NCBI GenBank assembly: GCA_032718475.1
Contig: JAUCBJ010005393.1
Coordinates: 62,001 to 126,000, forward strand
Origin: Nemertoderma westbladi
Taxonomy: Eukaryota > Xenacoelomorpha > Nemertodermatida > Nemertodermatidae
DNA length: 64,000 nt
Direction: 5' to 3'
The position numbers and the translations under genes were made by a program. This document shows, piece by piece, positions 34,152 to 47,200 of the stretch. Every line of letters starts with the position of its first letter. Positions within the stretch are counted from its first letter, which is position 1. Below the pieces are notes generated by a model, which saw only the letters and a program-made list of their open reading frames with translations, made no database searches and was not told the DNA's origin.

Positions 34152-34519
34152 CTGTACAATATGATCAGGCTTACACGCCTTCTGTTCAATACTGGCCTAC
34201 AAATAAATAAAACTGACAGAAATAGGCCTAAGTAAAATCCCAATAAAAACCAGGCGTCCCCGATTAATTATTAAGACCTACCGGCATATAATAATCAAAT
34301 CGAATAATACTAATGTACTTATACGGGAAGTACCGGTTAGGACAGTTAGGCCTACCGACCTACTGAAGTACCGATTCTGGCAGTTGAAACTACGGGCCTA
34401 CGGCAGTACCGGTTCTGGCAGTTGGGCCTACTGACCTACAGATGGACCGTTCAGGTTTACCGGTTGACCGGTACTTTCAACTTTATTGCTTACTGCAATA
34501 AAGAAGCTATATCCGTTAT

Positions 34520-35684
34520 TGTTCGCGCTTTTAGACCTTTGGCAGTTTAACCCGCCAAATTAGGATGTCTTCTAGATAATAAATCACCTTTAGTCTATGA
34601 CAAGTATTTAATTCACTACACTAGTCGAAACCAATCTGTGCGCGATCATTCACCCGCTGGATATACCCGGGAGATTGGGTTCGACGGCTTAATCTTATTG
34701 CTATGTAAGCTTAATGTATTATTCGACTGACAGTATTATGTAATCTCTGACAATATTATTTACCTTCGGGGAATATTAACAGTTCCTTTAGGACGTGGCG
34801 CTTTATCTATACAAACAGAGTTATGACTTAAACTACTCACAACGATATGGCTTAGTTATAATTCACATATATGGCGCATTCTTTAGGAAATGCTTCGTTA
34901 TCAGTCTCACTCATACACAATGCTGCACAATACTGCACACTGATCTGCCGATCTTCACTGATTTTAGTTATATATAAAAGGAACACGGACTGACTCATGT
35001 AGGGTCTATCAAATAACATTAGATTCACTTCAAACCACTTTAACATAAGTCACAATCGTTATATGTAACCTTTCTCTCTTACCTTCGGTATATCAAGAAT
35101 ATTGGGTTTCGGGGTTATTTATCGTTATTCCAAATATAATAATTCATCAACCATATTATGAAGAACTGACAGTAAATAGCAGTATAACAATATAAAAGTA
35201 TGCACAGTAATTCAGTGTGCGTTAAGTTCATTAGTTTGATATTAAGTGTTGGTTAGATAACGGATATATGCCCTTTATAATTAAGCCTACTAGTGTTAGA
35301 CTAAAACAGAAAAGCACAAAATATTTACAAGCCGTTCTCTCCTGGTTCAGGAAAGAAAGACCAACAACACTGAAAACTGATAAGAATAACCTTATTTACA
35401 AAGGCTTCCACCCAACACAGAGAAAGAGCATAAAGATAGGAAAATTCAGTTCAGTAGATCTGTGATAGGTCGAAATCAAAATCAACTCAAATCCTATAGG
35501 CAGATACTTTCCCAAGCTGGTTGGACAATCAAACGTAGCCCAGATCCCTTCGCACAGCGAATCAGCCAATCAGCCGGTAGCTTGCGCTATTCGAGTTATA
35601 GATCCCTTTTTAGAGTATTCTAGCGACTGGGGGGGAACTGGTTAGCAAGGCAAACGAATCAGTTATCCCACAAAAGCTTTTACA
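34520..35684 (-). repeat. 5' LTR of BEL copy 2
   Basis: This 1165-bp LTR is indistinguishable by eye from 17055-18219. On the minus strand TTATAAAGGG (35271-35280) is a possible TATA box for element transcription, while TATATAAAAGG near 34970 points in the opposite direction, towards the EGF gene's strand. Both promoter readings are motif-only guesses. The LTR is followed by ccaac and the second half of EGF exon 22. Confidence 0.95.
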
Positions 35685-35689
35685 CCAAC
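35685..35689. repeat. Target-site duplication of BEL copy 2, right
   Basis: The sequence ccaac directly follows the LTR CA and matches 17050-17054. Confidence 0.93.
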
Positions 35690-38600
35690 TGTACAAATGA
35701 AGATGGTGGATTCACATGTGATTGCATTTCAGGCTATTCTGGAGATGGTGAATCGTGCACTGGTAAGTTAATCACATAATAATTTATATCCAATAAAAAA
35801 TGTGCAAGTCAATACCCTTTGAGTTTGAAATATATATAAATTAATGAAAAAAAAATTATATTTTCATTTAAATTAGATGATGATGAATGCGATAGTGGTA
35901 CACACAATTGCCACAATAATGCCAACTGTACAAATGATGATGGTGGATTCACATGTGATTGCATTTCAGGCTATTCTGGAGATGGTGAATCATGCACTGG
36001 TAAAGTTAATCACATAATAATTTAAGTCCAATAAAAAAATGTGATAAGTCAAAACCCGTTGCATTTGGGATTTATATGAATTAATCAGTAATTTTTCCTT
36101 GCAAGTCAAAATCCTTTGAGTTTGAAATATATATAAATTAATGAGAAAAATATATATTTTCATTTAAATTAGATGATGATGAATGCGATAGCGGTACACA
36201 CAATTGCCACAGTAATGCCAACTGTACAAATGATGATGGTGGATTCACATGTGATTGCATTTCAGGCTATTCTGGAGATGGTGAATCATGCACTGGTAAG
36301 TTAATCACATAATAATTTATATCCAATAAAAAATGTGCAAGTCAATATCCATTGAGTTTGAAATATATATCAATTAATGAGCAAAATTCATATTTTCATT
36401 TAAATTAGATGATGATGAATGCGATAGTGGTACACACAATTGCCACAGTAATGCAAACTGTACTAATGATGATGGTGGATTCACATGTGATTGCATTTTA
36501 GGCTATTCTGGAGATGGTGAATCATGCACTGGTAAGTTTATCACATAATAATTTATATCCAATAAAAAATGTGCAAGTCAATATCCATTGAGTTTGAAAT
36601 ATATAAATTAATGAGAAAAATTTATATTTTCATTTAAATTAGATAATGATGAATGCGATAGCGGTACACACAATTGCCACAATAATGCCAACTGTACAAA
36701 TGATGATGGTGGATTCACATGTGGTTGCATTTCAGGCTATTCTGGAGATGGTGAATCATGCACTGGTAAGTTAATCACTTAATAATTTATATCCAATAAA
36801 AAATGTGCAAGTCAATATCCATTGAGTTTGAAAAGTATATAAATTAATGAAAGAAAATTTATATTTTCATTTAAATTAGATAATGATGAATGTGATAGCG
36901 GTACACACAATTGCCACAGTAATGCCAACTGTACAAATGATGATGGTGGATTCACATGTGATTGCATTTCAGGCTATACTGGAGATGGTGTATCATGCAC
37001 TGGTAAGTTAATCACATAATAATTTATATCAAAAAAAATGTGCAAGTCAATATCCATTGAGTTTGAAATATATATAAATTAATGAGAAAAATTTATATTT
37101 TCATTTAAATTAGATGATGATGAATGCGATAGCGGTACACACAATTGCCACAATAATGCCAACTGTACAAATGATGATGGTGGATTCACATGTGGTTGCA
37201 TTTCAGGCTATTCTGGAGATGGTGAATCATGCACTGGTAAGTTAATCACATAATAATTTATGTCCAATAAAAAATGTGCAAGTCAATATCCATTGAGTTT
37301 GAAATATATATAAATTAATGAAAAAAAATTTATATTTTAATTTAAATTAGATGATGATGAATGCGATAGCGGTACACACAATTGCCACAGTAATGCCAAC
37401 TGTACAAATGAAGATGGTGGATTCACATGTGATTGCATTTCAGGCTATTCTGGAGATGGTGAATCGTGCACTGGTAAGTTAATCACATAATAATTTATAT
37501 CCAATAAAAAATGTGCAAGTCAATACCCTTTGAGTTTGAAATATATATAAATTAATGAAAAAAAAATTATATTTTCATTTAAATTAGATGATGATGAATG
37601 CGATAGTGGTACACACAATTGCCACAATAATGCCAACTGTACAAATGATGATGGTGGATTCACATGTGATTGCATTTCAGGCTATTCTGGAGATGGTGAA
37701 TCATGCACTGGTAAAGTTAATCACATAATAATTTAAGTCCAATAAAAAAATGTGATAAGTCAAAACCCGTTGCATTTGGGATTTATATGAATTAATCAGT
37801 AATTTTTCCTTGCAAGTCAAAATCCTTTGAGTTTGAAATATATATAAATTAATGAGAAAAATATATATTTTCATTTAAATTAGATGATGATGAATGCGAT
37901 AGCGGTACACACAATTGCCACAGTAATGCCAACTGTACAAATGATGATGGTGGATTCACATGTGATTGCATTTCAGGCTATTCTGGAGATGGTGAATCAT
38001 GCACTGGTAAGTTAATCACATAATAATTTATATCCAAAAAAAATGTGCAAGTCAATATCCATTGAGTTTGAAATATATATCAATTAATGAGCAAAATTCA
38101 TATTTTCATTTAAATTAGATAATGATGAATGCGATAGCGGTACACACAATTGCCACAGTAATGCAAACTGTACTAATGATGATGGTGGATTCACATGTGA
38201 TTGCATTTTAGGCTATTCTGGAGATGGTGAATCATGCACTGGTAAGTTTATCACATAATAATTTATATCCAATAAAAAATGTGCAAGTCAATATCCATTG
38301 AGTTTGAAATATATATAAATTAATGAGAAAAATATATATTTTCATTTAAATTAGATGATGATGAATGCGATAGTGGTACACACAATTGCCACAGTAATGC
38401 CATCTGTACAAATGATGATGGTGGATTCACATGTGATTGCATTTTAGGCTATTCTGGAGATGGTGAATCATGCACTGGTAAGTTAATCACATAATAATTT
38501 ATATCCAATAAAAAATGTGCAAGTCAATATCCATTGAGTTTGAAATATATATAAATTAATGAAAAAAAATTTATATTTTCATTTAAATTAGATGATGATG

Positions 38601-40130
38601 AATGCGATAGTGGTACACACAATTGCCACAGTAATGCCAACTGTACAAATGATGATGGTGGATTCACATGTGATTGCATTTCAGGCTATTCTGGAGATGG
38701 TGAATCATGCACTGGTAAGTTAATCACATAATAATTTATATCCAATAAAAAATGTGCAAGTCAATATCCATTGAGTTTGAAATATATATAAATTAATGAG
38801 CAAAATTCATATTTTCATTTAAATTAGATAATGATGAATGCGATAGCGGTACACACAATTGCCACAGTAATGCCAACTGTACAAATGATGATGGTGGATT
38901 CACATGTGATTGCATTTTAGGCTATTCTGGAGATGGTGAATCATGCACTGGTAAGTTAATCACATAATAATTTAAGTCCAATAAAAAATGTGATAAGTCA
39001 AAACCCGTTGCATTTGGGATTTATATGAATTAATGAGTAATTTTTTTAATTTAACATTTGTTTAGATGATGATGAATGCGATAGCGGTACACACAATTGC
39101 CACAATAATGCCAACTGTACAAATGATGATGGTGGATTCGCATGTGATTGCATTTCAGGCTATACTGGAGATGGTGTATCATGCACTGGTAAGTTAATCA
39201 CATAATAATTTATATCAAAAAAAATGTGCAAGTCAATATCCATTGAGTTTGAAATATATATAAATTAATGAGAAAAATTTATATTTTCATTTAAATTAGA
39301 TGATGATGAATGCGATAGTGGTACACACAATTGCCACAATAATGCCAACTGTACAAATGATGATGGTGGATTCACATGTGATTGCATTTCAGGCTATTCT
39401 GGAGATGGTGAATCATGCACTGGTAAGTTAATCACATAATAATTTATATCCAATAAAAAATGTGCAAGTCAATATCCATTGAGTTTGAAATATATATAAA
39501 TTAATGAGCAAAATTCATATTTTCATTTAAATTAGATAATGATGAATGCGATAGCGGTACACACAATTGCCACAGTAATGCCAACTGTACAAATGATGAT
39601 GGTGGATTCACATGTGATTGCATTTTAGGCTATTCTGGAGATGGTGAATCATGCACTGGTAAGTTAATCACATAATAATTTAAGTCCAATAAAAAATGTG
39701 ATAAGTCAAAACCCGTTGCATTTGGGATTTATATGAATTAATGAGTAATTTTTTTAATTTAACATTTGTTTAGATGATGATGAATGCGATAGCGGTACAC
39801 ACAATTGCCACAATAATGCCAACTGTACAAATGATGATGGTGGATTCGCATGTGATTGCATTTCAGGCTATACTGGAGATGGTGTATCATGCACTGGTAA
39901 GTTAATCACATAATAATTTATATCAAAAAAAATGTGCAAGTCAATATCCATTGAGTTTGAAATATATATAAATTAATGAGAAAAATTTATATTTTCATTT
40001 AAATTAGATGATGATGAATGCGATAGTGGTACACACAATTGCCACAATAATGCCAACTGTACAAATGATGATGGTGGATTCACATGTGATTGCATTTCAG
40101 GCTATTCTGGAGATGGTGTATCATGCACTG
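35690..40130 (+). CDS. Multi-EGF gene, exons 22b-40
   Basis: The second half of exon 22 (35690-35762) is followed by 18 complete 123-bp EGF exons starting at 35877, 36173, 36409, 36643, 36880, 37114, 37351, 37588, 37884, 38119, 38355, 38592, 38828, 39066, 39300, 39536, 39774 and 40008. The 50 bp left of BEL copy 2 plus 73 bp here make exactly 123 bp. Exons 23 and 30 use a GTAAAG donor, as does exon 3, and their long introns are near-identical. Exons 26-32 repeat exons 19-25, with a 1711-bp offset where both lie on this side of the element. Exons 39-40 repeat 36-37 at 708 bp. All domains keep six cysteines and the calcium-binding consensus. Confidence 0.93.
35877..39594 (+). repeat. Higher-order duplications inside the EGF array (1711-bp and 708-bp periods)
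   Basis: Exon starts 35877/37588, 36173/37884 and 36409/38119 are offset by 1710-1711 bp and share private markers: the GTAAAG donor, the intron with ttttccttgcaagtc, and the caattaatgagc variant. The gaagatggtgg/gaatcgtgc variant links exon 22b to exon 29. A later pair of units, 39066/39774 and 39300/40008, repeats at 708 bp with a shared ttcgcatgtg variant. Confidence 0.8.
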
Positions 40131-40243
40131 GTAAGTTAATCACATAATAATTTAAATCCAATAAATATATGTGCAAGTCAATATTGGTTGAGTTTGAAAT
40201 ATATATAACTTATGAGAAAAATTTGTATTTTCATATAAATTAG

Positions 40244-43200
40244 ATGATGATGAATGCGATAGTGGTACACACAATTGCCACAATAATGCAATCTGTGCAA
40301 ATATTGCTGGTGGATTCAGTTGTGAATGTAATACAGGCTTTTCTGGAAATGGTGTATCATGTGCTGGTGAGAAAATCCCGTATTGTTCTAGATACAAATA
40401 AGATTAATGAATAATAACATAATAATAACACAATTACTCAAGTTCAAATGTGAAATGTAGATTAAATAGCGAACCAAAGATAACAATAACTTAGAGGTTT
40501 TCCATATCAATTAATTATTCATATTTTTTTCAGATCATGATGAATGCAGTTTAGATACACACAACTGTCATGAAAATGCTAACTGCTCAAATACCTATGG
40601 TTGGTTCATGTGCTTTTGCATGTCTGGATATGAGGGGGATGGAATAAATAACTGTTCAGGTAGTACTCTATATCAGTACATTTTCAGCGATATTTATAAT
40701 AATTTAAAAAAGTAACCTTTATATTCAAAACAATAATATTTTTTTTTTATTAAATTTAAATAAAGATATTGTTTCATAGGAATATAGTATAGAAAAAAAA
40801 AAAAAAAACATATTAAGGATAATATTATGTTGATTAACATTCAAATAATATAGAATAACAAAAAAATATTATAAGAAATATAATTATAAACTTTGTAATG
40901 TTTGTTTTTTTGTCTACTTTTTTAATTAATAGTATTGTAAAAAGTTTATAAATATTTATTTCATTAGTCGGAATTCATGTTATTTGTATACAATTATAAT
41001 AGTATAAAATTATTAAAATGTGTTATAAGATATACATGCATAACATTTGTTATAAGATATACATTATACATGCATAAAATGTGTTATAAGATATACATGC
41101 ATACATGACTTGTTATTTAAGTTTATAATATTCATTTTTTATTCACAATTGCAATACATTTATTTTTACATTCAATGTTGCAGATGTTAATGAATGCATA
41201 ACAAATAATAATAATTGCAACAATAATGCCATCTGTACAAATACTGATGGTGGATTCACATGTGATTGCATTTCAGGCTATTCTGGAGATGGTGAATCAT
41301 GCACTGGTAAGTTAATCACATAATAATTTATATCCAATAAAAAATGTGCAAGTCAATATCCATTCAGTTTGATATATATATAAATTCATGAGCAAAATTC
41401 ATATTTTCATTTAAATTAGATGATGATGAATGCGATAGTGGTACACACAATTGCCACAGTAATGCCAACTGTACAAATGATGATGGTGGATTCACATGTG
41501 ATTGCATTTCAGGCTATTCTGGAGATGGTGAATCATGCACTGGTAAGTTAAGCACATAATAATTTATATCCAATAAAAAATGTGCAAGTCAATATCCATT
41601 CAGTTTGATATATATATAAATTCATGAGCAAAATTCATATTTTCATTTAAATTAGATGATGATGAATGCGATAGTGGTACACACAATTGCCACAATAATG
41701 CCAACTGTACAAATGATGATGGTGGATTCACATGTGATTGCATTTTAGGCTATTCTGGAGATGGTGAATCATGCACTGGTAAGTTAATCACATAATAATT
41801 TATATCCAATAAAAAATGTGCAAGTCAATATCCATTGAGTTTGAAATATATATAAATTATTGAAAAAAAATTTATATTTTCATTTAAATTAGATGATGAT
41901 GAATGCGATAGTGGTACACACAATTGCCACAGTAATGCCAACTGTACAAATGATGATGGTGGATTCACATGTGATTGCATTTTAGGCTATTCTGGAGATG
42001 GTGAATCATGCACTGGTAAGTTAATCACATAATAATTTATATCCAATAAAAAATGTGCAAGTCAATATCCATTGAGTTTGAAATATATATAAATTAATGA
42101 GCAAAATTCATATTTTCATTTAAATTAGATAATGATGAATGCGATAGCGGTACACACAATTGCCACAGTAATGCAAACTGTACTAATGATGATGGTGGAT
42201 TCACATGTGATTGCATTTTAGGCTATTCTGGAGATGGTGAATCATGCACTGGTAAGTTAATCACATAATAATTTATATCCAATAAAAAATGTACAAGTCA
42301 ATATCCATTGAGTTTGAAATATATATAAATTAATGAGCAAAATTCATATTTTCATTTAAATTAGATAATGATGAATGCGATAGCGGTACACACAATTGCC
42401 ACAGTAATGCCAACTGTACAAATGGTGATGGTGGATTCACATGTGATTGCATTTTAGGCTATTCTGGAGATGGTGAATCATGCACTGGTAAGTTAATCAC
42501 ATAATAATTTATATCCAATAAAAAATGTGCAAGTCAATATCCATTGAGTTTGAAACATATATAAATTAATGAAAAAAAATTTATATTTTCATTTAAATTA
42601 GATGATGATGAATGCGATAGTGGTACACACAATTGCCACAGTAATGCCAACTGTACAAATGATGATGGTGGATTCACATGTGATTGCATTTTAGGCTATT
42701 CTGGAGATGGTGAATCATGCACTGGTAAGTTAATCACATAATAATTTATATCCAATAAAAAATGTGCAAGTCAATATCCATTGAGTTTGAAATATATATA
42801 AATTAATGAAAAAAAATTTATATTTTCATTTAAATTAGATGATGATGAATGCGATAGTGGTACACACAATTGCCACAGTAATGCCAACTGTACAAATGAT
42901 GATGGTGGATTCACATGTGATTGCATTTTAGGCTATTCTGGAGATGGTGAATCATGCACTGGTAAGTTAATCACATAATAATTTATATCCAATAAAAAAT
43001 GTGCAAGTCAATATCCATTGAGTTTGAAATATATATAAATTAATGAAAAAAAATTTATATTTTCATTTAAATTAGATGATGATGAATGCGATAGTGGTAC
43101 ACACAATTGCCACAGTAATGCCAACTGTACAAATGATGATGGTGGATTCACATGTGATTGCATTTTAGGCTATTCTGGAGATGGTGAATCATGCACTGGT

Positions 43201-44144
43201 AAGTTATTCACATAATAATTTATATCCAATAAAAAATGTGCAAGTCAATATCCATTGAGTTTGAAATATATATAAATTAATGAAAAAAAATTTATATTTT
43301 CATTTAAATTAGATGATGATGAATGCGATAGTGGTACACACAATTGCCACAGTAATGCCAACTGTACAAATGATGATGGTGGATTCACATGTGATTGCAT
43401 TTTAGGCTATTCTGGAGATGGTGAATCATGCACTGGTAAGTTAATCACATAATAATTTATATCCAATAAAAAATGTGCAAGTCAATATCCATTGAGTTTG
43501 AAATATATATAAATTAATGAAAAAAAATTTATATTTTCATTTAAATTAGATGATGATGAATGCGATAGTGGTACACACAATTGCCACAGTAATGCCAACT
43601 GTACAAATGATGATGGTGGATTCACATGTAATTGCATTTCAGGCTATTCTGGAGATGGTGAATCATGCACTGGTAAGTTAATCACATAATAATTTATATC
43701 CAATAAAAAATGTGCAAGTCAATATCCATTCAGTTTGATATATATATAAATTAATGAGCAAAATTCATATTTTCATTTAAATTAGATAATGATGAATGCG
43801 ATAGCGGTACACACAATTGCCACAGTAATGCCAACTGTACAAATGATGATGGTGGATTCACATGTGATTGCATTTTAGGCTATTCTGGAGATGGTGAATC
43901 ATGCACTGGTAAGTTAATCACATAATAATTTATATCCAATAAAAAATGTGCAAGTCAATATCCATTCAGTTTGATATATATATAAATTCATGAGCAATAT
44001 TCATATTTTCATTTAAATTAGATAATGATGAATGCGATAGCGGTACACACAATTGCCACAGTAATGCCAACTGTACAAATGATGATGGTGGATTCACATG
44101 TGATTGCAATTCAGGCTATTCTGGAGATGGTGAATCATGCACTG
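40244..44144 (+). CDS. Multi-EGF gene, exons 41-55 (first variant-module block)
   Basis: Fifteen exons start at 40244, 40534 (126 bp), 41184, 41420, 41656, 41893, 42129, 42365, 42602, 42839, 43076, 43313, 43550, 43786 and 44022. The first three form a distinct module. Exon 41 replaces the central loop ([20 protein letters not shown]) and uses a GTGAGA donor. Exon 42 is the most divergent ([33 protein letters not shown]). Exon 43 starts [15 protein letters not shown]. These three keep all six cysteines and phase 1 borders. Introns after exons 41 and 42 are long (167 and 524 bp) against about 114 bp elsewhere. The other twelve are standard units. Confidence 0.92.
41015..41106 (+). repeat. Intronic minisatellite, block 1 (about 3 copies)
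   Basis: A ~27-bp unit containing tgttataagatatacat lies in the long intron after exon 42; about three copies, one with a catttg variant. Confidence 0.8.
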
Positions 44145-44258
44145 GTAAGTTAATCACATAATAATTTATATCCAATAAAAAATGTGCAAGTCAATATCCA
44201 TTGAGTTTGAAATATATATAAATTAATTAAAAAAAATTTATATTTTCATTTAAATTAG

Positions 44259-47200
44259 ATGATGATGAATGCGATAGTGGTACACACAATTGCCACAATA
44301 ATGCCATCTGTACAAATATTGCTGGTGGATTCAGTTGTGAATGTGATACAGGCTTTTCTGGAAATGGTGTATCATGTGCTGGTGAGAAAATCCCGTATTG
44401 TTCTAGATACAAATGAGATTAATGAATAATAACATAATAATAACACAATTACTCAAGTTCAAATGTGAAATGTAGATTAAATAGCGAACCAAAGATAACA
44501 ATAACTTAGAGGTTTTCCATATCAATTAATTATCCATATTTTTTTCAGATCATGATGAATGCAGTTTAGATACACACAACTGTCATGAAAATGCTAACTG
44601 CTCAAATACCTATGGTTGGTTCATGTGCTTTTGCATGTCTGGATATGAGGGGGATGGAATAAATATCTGTTCAGGTAGTACACTATATCAGTACATTTTC
44701 AGCGATATTTATAATAATTTAAAAAATTAACCTTTATATTCAAAACAATAATATTTTTTTTTAATTAAATTTAAATAAAGATATTGTTTCATAGGAATAT
44801 AGTATAGAAAAAAACAAAAAAAACATATTAAGGATATTAATATGTTGATTAACATTCAAATAATATATAATAACAAAAAAATATTATAAGAAATATAATT
44901 ATAAACTTTGTAATGTTTGTTTTTTTGTCTACTTTTTTAATTAATAGTATTGTAAAAAGTTTATAAATATTTATTTCATTAGTCGGAATTCATGTTATTT
45001 GTATACAATTATAATAGTATAAAATTATTAAAATGTGTTATAAGATATACATGCATAAAATGTGTTATAAGATATACATTATACATGCATAAAATGTGTT
45101 ATAAGATATACATGCATAAAATGTGTTATAAGATATACATGCATACATGACTTGTTATTTAATTCTATAATATTCATTTTTTATTCACAATTGCAATACA
45201 TTTATTTTTACATTCAATGTTGCAGATGTTAATGAATGCATAACAAATAATAATAATTGCAACAATAATGCCATCTGTACAAATACTGATGGTGCATTCA
45301 CATGTGATTGCATTTCAGGCTATACTGGAGATGGTGAATCATGCACTGGTAAGTTAATCACATAATAATTTATATCCAATAAAAAATGTGCAAGTCAATA
45401 TCCATTGAGTTTGAAATATATATAAATTAATGAAAAAAAATTTATATTTTCATTTAAATTAGATGATGATGAATGCGATAGTGGTACACACAATTGCCAC
45501 AGTAATGCCAACTGTACAAATGATGATGGTGGATTCACATGTGATTGCATTTCAGGCTATTCTGGAGATGGTGAATCATGCACTGGTAAGTTAATCACAT
45601 AATAATTTATATCCAACAAAAAATGTGCAAGTCAATATCCATTGAGTTTGAAATATATATAAATTAATGAAAAAAAATATATATTTTCATTTAAATTAGA
45701 TGAAGATGAATGCGATAGTGGTACACACAATTGCCACAGTAATGCCAACTGTACAAATGATGATGGTGGATTCACATGTGATTGCATTTCAGGCTATTCT
45801 GGAGATGGTGAATCATGCACTGGTAAGTTAATCACATAATAATTTATATCCAATAAAAAATGTGCAAGTCAATATCCATTGAGTTTGAAATATATATAAA
45901 TTAATGAAAAAAAATTCATATTTTCATTTAAATTAGATAATGATGAATGCGATAGCGGTACACACAATTGCCACAGTAATGCAAACTGTACAAATGATGA
46001 TGGTGGATTCACATGTGATTGCATTTTAGGCTATTCTGGAGATGGTGAATCATGCACTGGTAAGTTAATCACATAATAATTTATATCCAATAAAAAATGT
46101 GCAAGTCAATATCCATTGAGTTTGAAATATATATAAATTAATGAGCAAAATTCATATTTTCATTTAAATTAGATAATGATGAATGCGATACCGGTACACA
46201 CAATTGCCACAGTAATGCCAACTGTACAAATGATGATGGTGGATTCACATGTGATTGCATTTTAGGCTATTCTGGAGATGGTGAATCATGCACTGGTAAG
46301 TTAATCACATAATAATTTAAGTCCAATAAAAAATGTGATAAGTTAAAACCCATTGCATTTGGGATTTATATGAATTAATGAGTAATTTTTTTAATTTAAC
46401 ATTTGTTTAGATGATGATGAATGCGATAGCGGTACACACAATTGCCACAATAATGCCAACTGTACAAATGATGATGGTGGATTCACATGTGGTTGCATTT
46501 CAGGCTATTCTGGAGATGGTGAATCATGCACTGGTAAGTTAATCACATAATAATTTATATCAAAAAAAATGTGCAAGTCAATATCCATTGAGTTTAAAAT
46601 ATATATAAATTAATGAGAAAAATTTATATTTTCATTTAAATTAGATGATGATGAATGCGATAGCGGTACACACAATTGCCACAGTAATGCCAACTGTACA
46701 AATGATGATGGTGGATTCACATGTGATTGCATTTCAGGCTATACTGGAGATGGTGTATCATGCACTGGTAAGTTAATCACATAATAATTTATATCAATAA
46801 AAACCCTTCCAAGTCAATATCCTTTGAGTTTGAAATATATATAAATTAATGAGAAAAATATATATTTTAATTTAAATTAGATGATGATGAATGCGATAGT
46901 GGTACACACAATTGCCACAGTAATGCCAACTGTACAAATGATGATGGTGGATTCACATGTGATTGCATTTCAGGCTATTCTGGAGATGGTGAATCATGCA
47001 CTGGTAAGTTAATCACATAATAATTTATATCCAATAAAAAATGTGCAAGTCAATATCCATTGAGTTTGAAATATATATAAATTAATGAAAAAAAATTTAT
47101 ATTTTCATTTAAATTAGATAATGATGAATGCGATAGCGGTACACACAATTGCCCCAGTAATGCCAACTGTACAAATGATGATGGTGGATTCACATGTGAT

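Larger units (their letters stand above)
32263..34519 (-). other. 5' leader of BEL copy 2
   Basis: This is a 2.26-kb non-coding leader with no gene. Reading from the LTR on the minus strand, the first bases are ATAACGGATATAGC, so there is no TGG-type primer-binding site immediately after the LTR. It carries the palindrome cluster and the 288-bp tandem duplication listed separately. Near 34330-34440 a short 'cagtaccggttctggcagtt' type unit is repeated about three times. Confidence 0.7.
17055..35684 (-). mobile_element. Complete 18.6-kb BEL/Pao LTR retrotransposon with an extra 1351-codon ORF (copy 2)
   Basis: The element is bounded by two 1165-bp LTRs and a 5-bp target duplication. In its own direction it carries a 2.26-kb leader, gag (32262 downward), pol (28852-24212; protease, reverse transcriptase, RNase H, integrase), a 1.65-kb non-coding spacer and a third ORF (22561-18506) ending about 290 bp before the 3' LTR. 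Domain order protease-RT-RNase H-integrase, the YMDD box and the gag DUF1759-like segment identify BEL/Pao rather than Gypsy or Copia. At 18,630 bp it is far longer than the typical 6-10 kb of the group, because of the long LTRs, leader, spacer and third ORF. I saw no differences between the LTRs, which implies a very recent insertion. It lies antisense to the EGF gene and splits one of its exons. Confidence 0.95.
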
